Source of the DNA: a virus
Direction: 5' to 3' (one strand)
Length of the DNA: 27,486 bases
IMG/VR virus record: IMGVR_UViG_3300032046_000175
Coordinates: 1-27,486 of that record
Of this stretch, positions 15,028 to 24,270 are shown in pieces. How positions within the stretch are numbered: the stretch's first letter is position 1; each line of letters opens with the position of its first letter. Made by a program: the position numbers and the translations under genes. The notes beneath the pieces are model-generated. The model was not told the origin of the DNA, did not search any database, and was given only the letters and a program-made list of their open reading frames with translations.

Positions 15028-15512
15028 TTGATTAGATCGGTTCGGTTATGACGCCACTTCTGCACCCTTGGGTCTTCCTTGGCGATGTGGGGATTAAAGT
15101 CTCTAGAAGTGATGCTGTCAATAATTTCGTCTGGATCAGTTAAATCAGTTACATGGCACGTTATCCAAATCGTGTCTTTATGAGTAGCCAACAAACGCCT
15201 TGTGCCTGCTTGTGTGATACCAGTATAACCCGTTTTGTAGCGGTGGGCAGGGATACCATGATACCAGACAGTCACATCACCCTTCATTACAAAGAAGGGA
15301 TGGGTAGTAAGATGGAGAAGAGTAGTCAGGATCGTATCCTTCGGCATATAGATTTCCCGAATATACATCCCCGGCGTGAACTTGTGAACCAACGGACATT
15401 CCCGTGGAGGTAACTTTAGAATCTCCAAGTCCATTAGATTAAGCTCGTAGTCTGGATCACCATATCCAACGACATTCCTTGCATCAATCTTATCTGGGAT
15501 TGTCAGCGTCAT
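15024..15512 (-). CDS. cupin-like phage protein
   Basis: The 162-residue protein has a compact core with beta-barrel character (FTPGMYIREIYMPKDTILTT, HPFFVMKGDVTVWYHG, HRYKTGYTGITQAGTRRLLA, IWITCHVT). The pattern of G-M-Y-x-R-E, an F-F-V-x-K-G-D-V turn, and a late H-V strand is that of a single cupin barrel. A small cupin-like protein is common next to adaptor genes in phages of this type. Whether it binds metal is uncertain; H72, H85 and later H113 are visible but the canonical cupin metal motif is incomplete. It overlaps both neighbours by 4 nt (ATGA), so it is tightly co-translated with the adaptor gene. Confidence 0.65.
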   Translation of the reverse strand: MTLTIPDKIDARNVVGYGDPDYELNLMDLEILKLPPRECPLVHKFTPGMYIREIYMPKDTILTTLLHLTTHPFFVMKGDVTVWYHGIPAHRYKTGYTGITQAGTRRLLATHKDTIWITCHVTDLTDPDEIIDSITSRDFNPHIAKEDPRVQKWRHNRTDLIK

Positions 15513-16471
15513 CTTGAAAGGAAGTAATCGTTTGGTGAGGGAGAGAGTAGGTCAGACCCGATTAGGTTATCTGCTCTGCTATAGTTAGCGAAGCGGATTG
15601 GCGCGGCGGTTGGTATCTCTACATTTGACATCTCCTTCTCTTGCTCTTGCACAGCAAGGGATAGGTTACTCAAGAACTCCTGCGCCTTGCGATTCTCACG
15701 CGAGTTCAATGCCAGAACAGCATAGATCATCGCATCAGGAATAAACTCAACCAACTCTTTCGGGTCGGTCAGATCAAAGTATTTCTTCGATGCGTAAAGC
15801 GTGATACACTCGCAGGTCTTGGGTGCTTTGAATCTACGGAAGGTTGGGTTAGCATCGTTCGGTTGATAGATTGCTATCAGCGTCTTTGCTTCCAATGCCG
15901 TATCGTAGGCATACACCCGAATCCTACCTTTAGTTACTGGTTTGCTGACTCCCCGAATTCCTTTTACAAGGAGGTCGGATTTAGCCAGCGTTGGAGGATT
16001 GGCAGTAGCCACCTTAACCTTGTGGTAGGTGTCATACTGGTCTTGCGCTTCAAACATCAACTCTACGCCGATGTCTTCAGCTTCCTCGGCCATTACTCCG
16101 ATTTGGTATGGATGCGTTGTGTAGTCGCGGAAGAGGACATGGAGTCCTCCTACCTCTACTATTCCTCTATGGCATGAGTGATCCGCATGGAGAGCAAAAG
16201 CGTTGGTCGCATTGAACCATTCGTCTGCTAGAGACGTTGATTCATTCCCGATCCAAGCTAGTTTGATTTGCTCATAGCGGGCTGGAAGCGTGAAGCAATC
16301 GTTCACGCAGCAGATTTGGACATACTCTTCTTGAGAAGTCCACGCTCGCTTATTCCATAGCAGTCGCCTTGCTTGGTTTACGGCTTTAACTCCGCGCTCG
16401 TATGAACAAGTGCCAGAGTCTCCGACGAAACCCTTCACAAGCTCTACCATCTCTTCGAGGGTATCAGCCAT
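15509..16471 (-). CDS. adaptor / tail tubular protein A-like head-tail connector (tentative)
   Basis: The 320-residue product begins with a helical segment, LEEMVELVKGFVGD, followed by SYERGVKAVNQARRLLWNKR and a W. This is the arrangement of adaptor (gp11-type) proteins that ring the portal in podoviruses. The rest alternates strands and helices with no enzymatic motif, including FTLPARYEQIKLAWIG and PKELVEFIPDAMIYAVLALNS. It is followed by cupin-like and internal virion genes and preceded by nozzle and fiber genes. There is no Shine-Dalgarno. The whole gap before its ATG is taken up by a 14-bp palindrome (16478-16491), 6 nt from the start codon. Confidence 0.6.
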   Translation of the reverse strand: MADTLEEMVELVKGFVGDSGTCSYERGVKAVNQARRLLWNKRAWTSQEEYVQICCVNDCFTLPARYEQIKLAWIGNESTSLADEWFNATNAFALHADHSCHRGIVEVGGLHVLFRDYTTHPYQIGVMAEEAEDIGVELMFEAQDQYDTYHKVKVATANPPTLAKSDLLVKGIRGVSKPVTKGRIRVYAYDTALEAKTLIAIYQPNDANPTFRRFKAPKTCECITLYASKKYFDLTDPKELVEFIPDAMIYAVLALNSRENRKAQEFLSNLSLAVQEQEKEMSNVEIPTAAPIRFANYSRADNLIGSDLLSPSPNDYFLSR

Positions 16472-16477
16472 AGGGAT

Positions 16478-16491
16478 TATCGTTTCCGATA
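16478..16491. repeat. 14-bp dispersed palindrome, copy 8, directly before a start codon
   Basis: TATCGTTTCCGATA fills most of the 21-nt gap between the stop of the 52-aa gene and the ATG of the adaptor-like gene, ending 6 nt before that ATG. Confidence 0.9.
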
Positions 16492-16492
16492 A

Positions 16493-16651
16493 TTACTTTT
16501 GGTAGCCTTGCTTTGGAGTGCCAGCAGTCGTGTAGATGCTTGGCTTTTTGGCTCCGAGGTTAGGCATATTGCCCATACCTTCACGGATGCTTCCACGGGT
16601 TGGCGAACCACCGCTGACGAGTTTAGGATCAGTTCCTTTTAGTGTTGTCAT
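16493..16651 (-). CDS. 52-aa small Gly/Thr-rich protein
   Basis: ATG at 16651, TAA at 16495-16493. The product (start MTTLKGTDPKLVSGG, end AGTPKQGYQK) is basic, rich in Gly, Thr and Pro, and probably disordered. It lies in an otherwise empty 200-nt gap between the fiber and adaptor genes and uses codons like its neighbours. There is no Shine-Dalgarno (AAAACTAAATAT before ATG). A small virion or decoration peptide is possible; no family is recognised. Confidence 0.55.
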   Translation of the reverse strand: MTTLKGTDPKLVSGGSPTRGSIREGMGNMPNLGAKKPSIYTTAGTPKQGYQK

Positions 16652-16678
16652 ATATTTAGTTTTCTTATGGCTTGTTTA

Positions 16679-17197
16679 TTACGAAGTGTGAACCGCCATC
16701 CAGTCAACACTTGTGATCTCTGCAATGTTATTTTCAATGCGGATCGAAAATCCTGTTGTTGTATTACTTCCATTTACCATAGCAAACAATGGGGTTGCTT
16801 GCGCTCCAATTGTGGCATTGCAAATAGGAGTAATTGAAACTCCGTAACTTGCACTCGGCAATGCAGCAAACGTTACTGTCTGTATAGAGTCTAATGTAGG
16901 TAGTCCGGTAATTGTTCCATAACGAACTTTAACAACAGGAATAGCATTAACCTGAGTTGTAAGATTCGTAATGTTCGTGGTGTTGGCCGAAATTTGGTTT
17001 TGCTGATCAGCGAGTGTTTGATTGATTTGATTGATCTGCGCTGGAGTTACATCGCCAAGACCCGGAACATTGATGGTTCCGTTAGTCAGAACTTCATCAA
17101 TGAATACTTGAAAGACATTCTGCCAGTTACCAGTTGGACAGAAGTCATCTGGGACATTTGGAAATGTAAGTGCTGGCGATGAAGATTGATTGTCCAT
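16679..17197 (-). CDS. short fiber-like protein with coiled-coil neck
   Basis: The 172-residue product starts at 17197 (MDNQSSSP), 5 nt after the stop of the nozzle-like gene. The longer frame from 17260 overlaps that gene and is unlikely. After a 40-residue N-terminus (NVPDDFCPTGNWQNVFQVF) comes a heptad-like stretch, PAQINQINQTLADQQNQISA, typical of a trimeric coiled coil. A beta-rich C-terminal head (residues about 90-172) ends in a tryptophan-bearing strand (SVDWMAVHTS). This layout is common in small phage fibers or appendages. No enzymatic motif is seen. Confidence 0.6.
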   Translation of the reverse strand: MDNQSSSPALTFPNVPDDFCPTGNWQNVFQVFIDEVLTNGTINVPGLGDVTPAQINQINQTLADQQNQISANTTNITNLTTQVNAIPVVKVRYGTITGLPTLDSIQTVTFAALPSASYGVSITPICNATIGAQATPLFAMVNGSNTTTGFSIRIENNIAEITSVDWMAVHTS

Positions 17198-17202
17198 TGA
17201 AT

Positions 17203-19221
17203 TTAATTGACGATATTGTAGTTCCAGTATTTCTCTTGGCAACACAAAAATGGTTCGCACTCTTGATTTTCTTCTGGGCAGTCACCAACTGGAGAGTCAT
17301 CGTTGTTCTTGATGTTTGCCATCAACCTTACTCGGTCAACTGTAGCTGCTCCGGTTAGGTTTACTTTGATCTGGAATTCTGATCCTTCTACTGATGGGAT
17401 GCCTGCCAAGTCATTACATTCACTTGGGTCAGGTGTGTTAAACTTGTAGCGTTTGTAGCGATTACCGCCCCGTTGTGGGAAGCATTCAGTTACTACTGGT
17501 GAGCATGGATCGCACCCGAATGTCGTAGGCACTTTGAGTTGTGACCAGCAAGGGTTAGAGTCTGCGCGGAAATCGACGTAGCTATCTACTTCCCCTTTAA
17601 TCTCACTCATCCACATTTCTCCACCAGTAATCTTTTTACGGAGGAACTTGTTTGTAGCCCCGCTTCGGTTGAAGTCATACCTACCAGTTGTGAAGAAGGA
17701 TTCGATCTGTCTAGTTCCGTTAGGGCCGTAGTCATCGCCTTGTGCTGTGGTGAACTCGTATAAGCGGTTCTTGTTGTCTTTGTCGAATGAGAATCCAAAT
17801 CCCCGCTTTTCACCTTGGATCAGTGCAGTCAGAAGTTGGGTTGGTCTGATGCCTGTCCATACTCCATTCCAGCGGAATGATAGTTGCGCGTCCGGTGCTG
17901 GCGTTGAGGATTGGTCGAGGTCGAGAACAACCATACCGCGATGATACCTATTCAGTCCTTCCACGCCTTCTGCTCGATAGGTTTGTGGCGCAACTGTGCT
18001 AATTAGATAGTTATCAAAGAACATTGTAGAAGCGAATTGCTTCAGCCAAGGAGTATCATTAGATACCCACTTGTTCACATCCCTCGATAGTTTACGAAGG
18101 GAGAAGTATCTATTGAACTCGGATTGGGTATTGGAATAGAACGCCCAACCATCGTGTGATCTGAACCAAAGTTCGGAGTTTACCAATGCAAGATTAGGGC
18201 TGGTGCATCCGCGCCCAAGGAGTGAGATGCGCTGGATGTTCGATGTGTTCCATTGTGACCTTGGTAGGGAGACATCCATTGAGAATGCCCCAGCTCCTGT
18301 AAGGACTACTAGCTGACCTTGGCCGCGAAGGTTGTAGCCTAGCTCTGGCATTACCTTCATCCCTGTGATATTTCCCATCATGGCTGGAGTCGAGAACGCC
18401 CCGCCTTCTGCCCAGTATCCTATCTCTGTGAAGTTCTCGGTATTCTTGGTGTCCGTAAACCCACCGCCATAGATGATGTCAGAAGCGTAGATTTGGTTGA
18501 ACCTATCAGATACGAAGACTCGCCCAAAAGCATACTCCATGATCGTTCCAATCGGCATCTTTGCCAAGTATGGGTTCAATCGGTAGGCAGGTAGTTTGAC
18601 TGTTCCTGTCCCTGTTCCTCTTTGAGTGTCTGTAATGACTGCTGTGAACTTAACTCCAATCGTATTGGATGGTGCGCCGATCAATGTAAAGTTGGTATTT
18701 GTAATCCCATCTCCAAGAGAAACGATTTCACAGTAGTCTCCGTTTTGGATTTCACTTGCGGTCAGTGTTCCCAATACTCCATCCCATGCTATGGCGTTCT
18801 GGTAGCCATTTTGGATGTATGCCCGATCTTCAGCTTGCACGAAGAATGTGTGCATCATGCCCGGATCGTTACCTTCGATGAGTTTGTATGCGAACGCTTG
18901 GTTGTTTACGATCTTTAGGAAGTAGATAATCCCAGATACAGATAGCAACATTCCATCGCTCGTTCTGTAGTTGGTTGACCGATATGGATACGCGCCTTGG
19001 AAACTGCCACCAAGAATATCGTTAACGATAGTCTCCGATTGGTCTGCTCCTGCAAGAATCGGGATGTTCCGAATGCTTGGTCTGGTTCGGTTGATGCCGC
19101 CTCGGAATGTCCTATTTACTGACTCTGATACTACAGACTCTGGTAAATACGATGGATGAGTATCTGCGTCTTGCGCAATGATACTTGTGAATCCATCAAA
19201 GACTGATCCTTCTGCTGGCAT
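17203..19221 (-). CDS. tail nozzle / tail tubular protein B-like structural protein
   Basis: The 672-residue product opens with SYLPESVVSESVNRTFRGG and then INRTRPSIRNIPIL. Podovirus tail proteins of the nozzle type often open in the same way (a segment ending in N-x-x-F-R-G-G, then T-R-P). The body is rich in strands and aromatic residues and includes a segment resembling a beta-propeller (WFRSHDGWAFYSN, FSFDKDNKNRLYEFTT). The last 120 residues hold an unusual cysteine cluster (CWSQLKVPTTFGCDPC and ECEPFLCC among others), possibly disulfide- or metal-stabilised. The start codon overlaps the previous stop (TAATG). The gene precedes the short fiber and adaptor-like genes. Confidence 0.65.
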   Translation of the reverse strand: MPAEGSVFDGFTSIIAQDADTHPSYLPESVVSESVNRTFRGGINRTRPSIRNIPILAGADQSETIVNDILGGSFQGAYPYRSTNYRTSDGMLLSVSGIIYFLKIVNNQAFAYKLIEGNDPGMMHTFFVQAEDRAYIQNGYQNAIAWDGVLGTLTASEIQNGDYCEIVSLGDGITNTNFTLIGAPSNTIGVKFTAVITDTQRGTGTGTVKLPAYRLNPYLAKMPIGTIMEYAFGRVFVSDRFNQIYASDIIYGGGFTDTKNTENFTEIGYWAEGGAFSTPAMMGNITGMKVMPELGYNLRGQGQLVVLTGAGAFSMDVSLPRSQWNTSNIQRISLLGRGCTSPNLALVNSELWFRSHDGWAFYSNTQSEFNRYFSLRKLSRDVNKWVSNDTPWLKQFASTMFFDNYLISTVAPQTYRAEGVEGLNRYHRGMVVLDLDQSSTPAPDAQLSFRWNGVWTGIRPTQLLTALIQGEKRGFGFSFDKDNKNRLYEFTTAQGDDYGPNGTRQIESFFTTGRYDFNRSGATNKFLRKKITGGEMWMSEIKGEVDSYVDFRADSNPCWSQLKVPTTFGCDPCSPVVTECFPQRGGNRYKRYKFNTPDPSECNDLAGIPSVEGSEFQIKVNLTGAATVDRVRLMANIKNNDDSPVGDCPEENQECEPFLCCQEKYWNYNIVN
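19017..19030. repeat. 14-bp dispersed palindrome, copy 9 (perfect palindrome)
   Basis: TATCGTTAACGATA, fully symmetric, inside the nozzle-like gene, read as TIVNDI. Confidence 0.85.
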
Positions 19222-20090
19222 TAGGCGTTGACACTCTTGATTACGATAAAGCGCAATGTCAGTGCTTCAGACAAACTTCCTGCGGTGATATTGCGGATCA
19301 CGATATTCGCATTGCCTGCCGCTGGAGCTACCGCAAAGTTGTATGCGCCAAGCGTTCCACCAGAGATGTGACTTACCACAACGATGTCCGTAGCTTCGAT
19401 AACTGAATTGCTCAAGTTAAAGGTAACGGCAGTAGCGGATGCGAGGGCAGCGTTATCGGTTACGATAATTCCAGTAGGACGATTCAGCGTAACAGAGTTT
19501 GTTTTTGCTCCTGCGCCTTGGGTAATTGTTCCACCTGCGCCAGTGTCATATCCAATTTTAGATGAGTTTCCATTAGCGAGGATCGTGCTGTTTGATGCTA
19601 TTGTGCTATTCACAATAAGCGCACCAGTCATCGTATCTCCAGCCTTATTAAGTTTCAGAACATCAGCCGCATCAACGTATTGTTTGGTTGTCGCTTGAAG
19701 GTTTGTAGTTGGATTCGCGGCAAGAGTCACGCTTGCTGCCGTTACTACACCTGTAGCAGTTACACTTGTTGCATTTATCGCTCCAGTAGTAGTCAATGGT
19801 TGGCTACCAAGATCAACTGGACTGGATTGAAGGACGCTATTGAGCGTAGCAAACTCAAGCAGTCCGGTTGAATCTTTCCGTAAGACAGTTCCACTCGCTC
19901 CGTTTGTCCAAGTCAGATTACCAGCACCATCAGTCTTCAAGACTTGTTGGGCAACTGGAGTCTGAATTGTCTTTTGGCAAGCAGCAGAGTCTTCTACTAC
20001 CAATCGTTTGCCATCGGCGGTTGTTTCGAGTGGTTCACACAACAACGGAAAGTTCGTGTCGCATGGCGGACATGGAGTGCAGTAGCTCAT
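19221..20090 (-). CDS. tail fiber protein with KAGDTMTGAL repeat motif
   Basis: The 289-residue product has a cysteine-rich N-terminus (SYCTPCPPCDTNFPLLCE). It then shows the tail-fiber signature ATTKQYVDAADVLKL followed by NKAGDTMTGALIVN near residues 131-165, found in many phage fibers. The C-terminal part is a Thr/Ala/Gly-rich beta region typical of an intertwined fiber shaft. The N-terminal cysteines are shared with two other proteins in this operon and may anchor the fiber. It starts without a Shine-Dalgarno, 4 nt after the preceding stop, and ends in TAATG with the nozzle-like gene. One 14-bp palindrome is inside it. Confidence 0.75.
   Translation of the reverse strand: MSYCTPCPPCDTNFPLLCEPLETTADGKRLVVEDSAACQKTIQTPVAQQVLKTDGAGNLTWTNGASGTVLRKDSTGLLEFATLNSVLQSSPVDLGSQPLTTTGAINATSVTATGVVTAASVTLAANPTTNLQATTKQYVDAADVLKLNKAGDTMTGALIVNSTIASNSTILANGNSSKIGYDTGAGGTITQGAGAKTNSVTLNRPTGIIVTDNAALASATAVTFNLSNSVIEATDIVVVSHISGGTLGAYNFAVAPAAGNANIVIRNITAGSLSEALTLRFIVIKSVNA
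19454..19467. repeat. 14-bp dispersed palindrome, copy 10
   Basis: TATCGGTTACGATA, inside the tail fiber gene, read as IIVTDN. Confidence 0.85.
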
Positions 20091-20094
20091 ACGA

Positions 20095-20358
20095 TTAGCA
20101 GTCTACCGCATCCGCGAATTCTGGTAATGTTTTAAGATAGAGATACGCTTGCTTGATTGGGTTCTCTCCGTTGATATTGTAGTCAGTTACTTTGTTTTTA
20201 GAAAAATATGGAATACTTTCTGAATCTTTTTTAATTTCTAAAATAAAGTTAATTTGATTTTTGGTGCATTCCAGCTTTGGAATCTTGATATAAGCATTTG
20301 GAATTTCTACTTCAATTCCAAAGTTGTCTGTCAGCTTGATGTTTTTTTGTATTGCCAT
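20095..20358 (-). CDS. 87-aa hypothetical protein in the fiber cluster
   Basis: The product (start MAIQKNIKLTDNFGIEVEI) is a small alternating-strand protein with a helical end (IKQAYLYLKTLPEFADAV). It lies 12 nt after the tailspike gene and 4 nt before the next fiber gene. Base composition is AT-rich like the tailspike gene, so the two may have arrived together. Small proteins of this kind in fiber clusters can be chaperones or baseplate parts; no family is recognised. There is no Shine-Dalgarno (CATAATATT before ATG). Confidence 0.6.
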   Translation of the reverse strand: MAIQKNIKLTDNFGIEVEIPNAYIKIPKLECTKNQINFILEIKKDSESIPYFSKNKVTDYNINGENPIKQAYLYLKTLPEFADAVDC

Positions 20359-20370
20359 AATATTATGTTG

Positions 20371-22137
20371 TTATAATGTTTTCCAAAACCCAGAATCTAA
20401 TGCTACTATTTTGATGTTTGTTGATGTTAGTAAATTTACAGAAGTTGATGAATCTATAACATCTCCAGACTGAGAATATACTTTAATGGTATTCCCAGTT
20501 TGATTAAAAATTGTAATTTGTCTTCCAATATTTTCTGATGCCAATGGAATTGCTACTCCAGAATTTAATGCTCCAGATGAAACATAATTAAATGTTTTTT
20601 GTATTGGATATGCAGTTCCTAAATTTGTTCCAATAGATGTTATCGCATAATCAACACTTTCCAAAAATGCAATATCTGTTTTTACTTTTTGTTTGAAAAA
20701 CCATCTATTATTTGTTTTATCAATTGTTTGTTCAAAGCCGGAACTCGTTGGAATTCCTGTTGATGTTTGGTTGATTACTCCGAATGTTGATCCTAATAGA
20801 TTATTGCTTGAAACAATTGATGTTGATGAATCAATTTTTACAGATGCTCCAGTTGTTGTGCAACCATCTGATGTATTCCCAAAAACAATATTTTCAGTTC
20901 CCCAAGCATTAATGTATGAATTGCTTCCAACAGATGAATTTAATATATTATTATTTATTATTGATACATTATATGAATTTCCACTTCCATCTGTATTTAC
21001 ATTGATAGGAACCCCATTACTTGCTATTCTTTTTATAGTATTTCCATAGATCAATACATTATTTGAACGAGCAATAGTAATTCCATTTGGAGAAAAAACA
21101 TTTATATTATTTTGATCTAATATATTTGAAATTATTTTAACATCCTGACAAGCTGCCGTGCTGTTTAATGGAGCAACAAATATACAAGCAGCACCGCCAC
21201 CTTGAAAATAATTTCCTTCAATAACAGCATTTTGAGCTGTTAGAGAGCCAAGGTTTTGGGTATCAACAGCATTCCAATTACATCCATTGTTTGAATTAAA
21301 TGCAAAATTGTTTTTAACAATTACATTATTACAACCCTCCCAAAAATCGTATGCTGAATTTGACATATTATATGCAGTATTGTTTTCAACAACCACATTA
21401 TAACAATTCATATTTCCACATCCGTCTGCAATATCTTGAAAATAACAATTTTTTATATGCAAACCATTTACATTTCTTGAATCAATTCCATGTCCATTCC
21501 AAGCTGTTCCAAGATACCAAGTAAAATCACGATTTGTTGCTATAATTCTTACTCCTTCATAAGAAATATTGTAATCAAAAATACCAGTAGATGTGAAATT
21601 TTGATTGATAAAAACAGCATATCCAAATGTATATGTTGGCATTTGAATTGGCGTAAATGAACTTAATGCAACTGGATTTATATAAGCATTGGGGTCAAAT
21701 ATTGTTTTAGTATTTGATTTTACAATTATTGAAGATGATGTTTTATATTGTCCTTTAGGCCAAAATACAATTGATCCAGTTGTTGGAATCGAATTATATG
21801 CAGCTTGAAGTGCAGTAGTATCATCTGCAACGCCATCACCAACTGCACCAAAATCTTTGACATTTACGACATCAGCGAATCTATTAGCTAATGTCCTTGC
21901 TACTGCCGCCGCTCCAGTTCCAGAACTTGCTCCATCAGTTGCTGCCGTGAATAGCGAGCCTATGACATAAGTTTGTCCCGTGGTTCCAGCAATAGTATTC
22001 CATTGCGATTGCGTTGTTGTTCCGAGAGAAGTAATCTTGTATTGCTGTCCTACTTGAAATGATCCAGCGGATACTCCAGTTGATCCAGTCGAAACAATTC
22101 CTTCGATTACGTTTTGTGTTGCTTTAGTTAGTGGCAT
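20371..22137 (-). CDS. pectate-lyase-like right-handed beta-helix tailspike
   Basis: The 588-residue product carries the pectate lyase superfamily motif VKDFGAVGDGVADDTTALQA near residues 94-113. It is followed by VFWPKGQYKTSSSIIV and a long series of asparagine-rich coils of a parallel beta-helix (NVVVENNTAYN, NVIVKNNFAF, NVLIYGNTIKR). The first 90 residues are a separate N-terminal domain (GQQYKITSLGTTTQSQW) that probably joins the spike to the tail. Such spikes usually bind and often cut a host surface polysaccharide. Catalytic residues cannot be assigned by eye. The gene is visibly AT-richer than its neighbours, apart from the domain-encoding N-terminal part, which suggests the helix region was acquired separately. 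Confidence 0.85.
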   Translation of the reverse strand: MPLTKATQNVIEGIVSTGSTGVSAGSFQVGQQYKITSLGTTTQSQWNTIAGTTGQTYVIGSLFTAATDGASSGTGAAAVARTLANRFADVVNVKDFGAVGDGVADDTTALQAAYNSIPTTGSIVFWPKGQYKTSSSIIVKSNTKTIFDPNAYINPVALSSFTPIQMPTYTFGYAVFINQNFTSTGIFDYNISYEGVRIIATNRDFTWYLGTAWNGHGIDSRNVNGLHIKNCYFQDIADGCGNMNCYNVVVENNTAYNMSNSAYDFWEGCNNVIVKNNFAFNSNNGCNWNAVDTQNLGSLTAQNAVIEGNYFQGGGAACIFVAPLNSTAACQDVKIISNILDQNNINVFSPNGITIARSNNVLIYGNTIKRIASNGVPINVNTDGSGNSYNVSIINNNILNSSVGSNSYINAWGTENIVFGNTSDGCTTTGASVKIDSSTSIVSSNNLLGSTFGVINQTSTGIPTSSGFEQTIDKTNNRWFFKQKVKTDIAFLESVDYAITSIGTNLGTAYPIQKTFNYVSSGALNSGVAIPLASENIGRQITIFNQTGNTIKVYSQSGDVIDSSTSVNLLTSTNIKIVALDSGFWKTL

Positions 22138-22139
22138 TT

Positions 22140-22484
22140 TTAATGAGTGGTTATTGTTATTTCCGATCCCGCTGGAACTGGAGTTGACATGATAAGCGTT
22201 TTAGGTGCGGTATTGTTTATTGAATAATTTGATGGCTTTTGATACACCCCATCAATGTGAACGATATATCCCCCGCTAACTTGGCTTATGCCTTCGGAAA
22301 TATTAAATGTAGTTTGAGTTCCATCAGAAACATATTCCCAAGTTTCCGGTTCAGTTGTGGCTTGATTAACCGCCTCGATTGCTATACGAGCGTAGTAAGC
22401 TGCACGATCTGCAATTGAATTCATTGCCGCCTCACTTGGGCCGCACGGATTGCATTTAGAACTTCTGGAATTTCCGCAACTCAT
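22140..22484 (-). CDS. 114-aa adhesin-like protein with Cys-rich N-terminus
   Basis: I start at 22484 (MSCGNSRSSKCNPCGPSEA) because the longer frame from 22520 would translate the 14-bp palindrome as TIVND and lacks any start signal. The product has an N-terminal cysteine cluster, a helix (ADRAAYYARIAIEAVNQ), and a beta domain of about 67 residues (22140-22343). That domain closely matches the C-terminus of the 331-aa collagen-like protein: both contain H-x-DGV-x-Q-x-P-x-NY-x-INN-x-x-P-x-TL-x-x-ST. A receptor-binding or capping role is plausible, since the domain ends two different fiber-type proteins. Confidence 0.7.
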   Translation of the reverse strand: MSCGNSRSSKCNPCGPSEAAMNSIADRAAYYARIAIEAVNQATTEPETWEYVSDGTQTTFNISEGISQVSGGYIVHIDGVYQKPSNYSINNTAPKTLIMSTPVPAGSEITITTH

Positions 22485-22489
22485 AGTTT

Positions 22490-22503
22490 TATCGTTAACG
22501 ATA
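22490..22503. repeat. 14-bp dispersed palindrome, copy 11, directly before a start codon
   Basis: TATCGTTAACGATA, fully symmetric, ending 5 nt before the ATG of the 114-aa gene and lying in the gap after the 331-aa gene. Confidence 0.9.
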
Positions 22504-22526
22504 GTTAAAGTTTCTGTCAAGTGTTT

Positions 22527-23522
<996 letters not shown>

Positions 23523-23529
23523 GGTGTTT

Positions 23530-23543
23530 TATCGTTTACGATA
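23530..23543. repeat. 14-bp dispersed palindrome, copy 12, directly before a start codon
   Basis: TATCGTTTACGATA lies in the 35-nt gap after the lysin gene, ending 7 nt before the ATG of the 331-aa gene. Confidence 0.9.
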
Positions 23544-23557
23544 ATTGAGTATTTAAT

Positions 23558-24100
23558 TCAAGCGTTTTCCACCAATAGATATGGAATCGTCTTTTGGTTG
23601 TATCTACTCATTTCAGAGTAAACTAAATTGATAAATCCATCCCATTGAGGTGGGTAGATCGTCTGACAGCCGAGGCTGCTCGTAGTGTTATATCCTCCTT
23701 TATGGATGTTTATCGCAGTCCCCATCGAATCACCTTCACCATCTCGCGTAACAGGGAGTTGTTCTTTTGCGTTAGCAGGTCGTAACGCTGGGTAGCCACC
23801 TCCGGGTTTAGAGATACCATGATTGCCTTTACGAAAGCGATGCACACCCGTTTTAAGAACCGCGATACCTTTCCTAAAAACAGAAGGATCGGTATTAGCG
23901 TTAAACGTAGCGTGAACGCTTGGTGATAGAAGAATGATCGCATCGTCGTAGATACCTCTGTCGTTCTTTCCTTTTGCTCCCATTGAATCGAGGTAGTATC
24001 CACGAATCCCGACCAAGCAAACCAAGTCTTCGATACCCGCTTTGATTACCATTGCGAGTGTCTTTTCCTTGGCCTGCTGTGGTCTGGAGCGGGGAATCAT
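23558..24100 (-). CDS. putative lysin with L,D-transpeptidase (YkuD)-like active-site pattern
   Basis: I start at 24100 (MIPRSRPQQAKEK), where the ATG overlaps the previous stop as ATGA. The longer frame from 24316 would overlap two other genes. The 180-residue product ends in a segment reading INIHKGGYNTTSSLGCQTI then PPQWDGF near residues 133-158. The order I-x-IH-x-G ... S-x-GCQ resembles the H...S-x-GC active site of YkuD-type L,D-transpeptidase folds, which act on peptidoglycan peptides. GIYDDAIILLSPSVHATFNANTDPS precedes it as the likely barrel core. As the last of four overlapping genes with holin-like and lipoprotein partners, a cell-wall lytic role fits. A phage hydrolase of an unrelated fold is the alternative. 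Confidence 0.65.
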   Translation of the reverse strand: MIPRSRPQQAKEKTLAMVIKAGIEDLVCLVGIRGYYLDSMGAKGKNDRGIYDDAIILLSPSVHATFNANTDPSVFRKGIAVLKTGVHRFRKGNHGISKPGGGYPALRPANAKEQLPVTRDGEGDSMGTAINIHKGGYNTTSSLGCQTIYPPQWDGFINLVYSEMSRYNQKTIPYLLVENA

Positions 24101-24270
24101 TTTCCTTTGCGGATAACGTTGATGAGTCCTACGAGTCCTAGCCCCGCGACGATGATGGACTCTTGAAGTTCTGGTTCCAGCTTCACTCCTACCGCCGTAG
24201 CGATTAGGATGATGCCGCGCCATGTGCTGTTCTCTGACAGCCGTTCTAATAGTATATTTACGATTTTCAT
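24097..24270 (-). CDS. 57-aa holin-like membrane protein
   Basis: ATG at 24270 overlaps the lipoprotein stop and its TGA overlaps the lysin ATG. The peptide has an amphipathic start (KIVNILLERLSENSTWRG), a first hydrophobic segment (IILIATAVGV), a short acidic turn (KLEPELQES), a second hydrophobic segment (IIVAGLGLVGLINVI) and a basic tail (RKGK). Two close membrane segments with a basic end are typical of small holins. AAGAGGA lies about 10 nt before the ATG. Confidence in the ORF is good and in the function moderate. Confidence 0.6.
   Translation of the reverse strand: MKIVNILLERLSENSTWRGIILIATAVGVKLEPELQESIIVAGLGLVGLINVIRKGK

Noticed and set aside
16679-17260. 193-codon version of the short fiber gene
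   Set aside because: The extension overlaps the end of the nozzle-like gene; the ATG at 17197 lies 5 nt after that stop codon.
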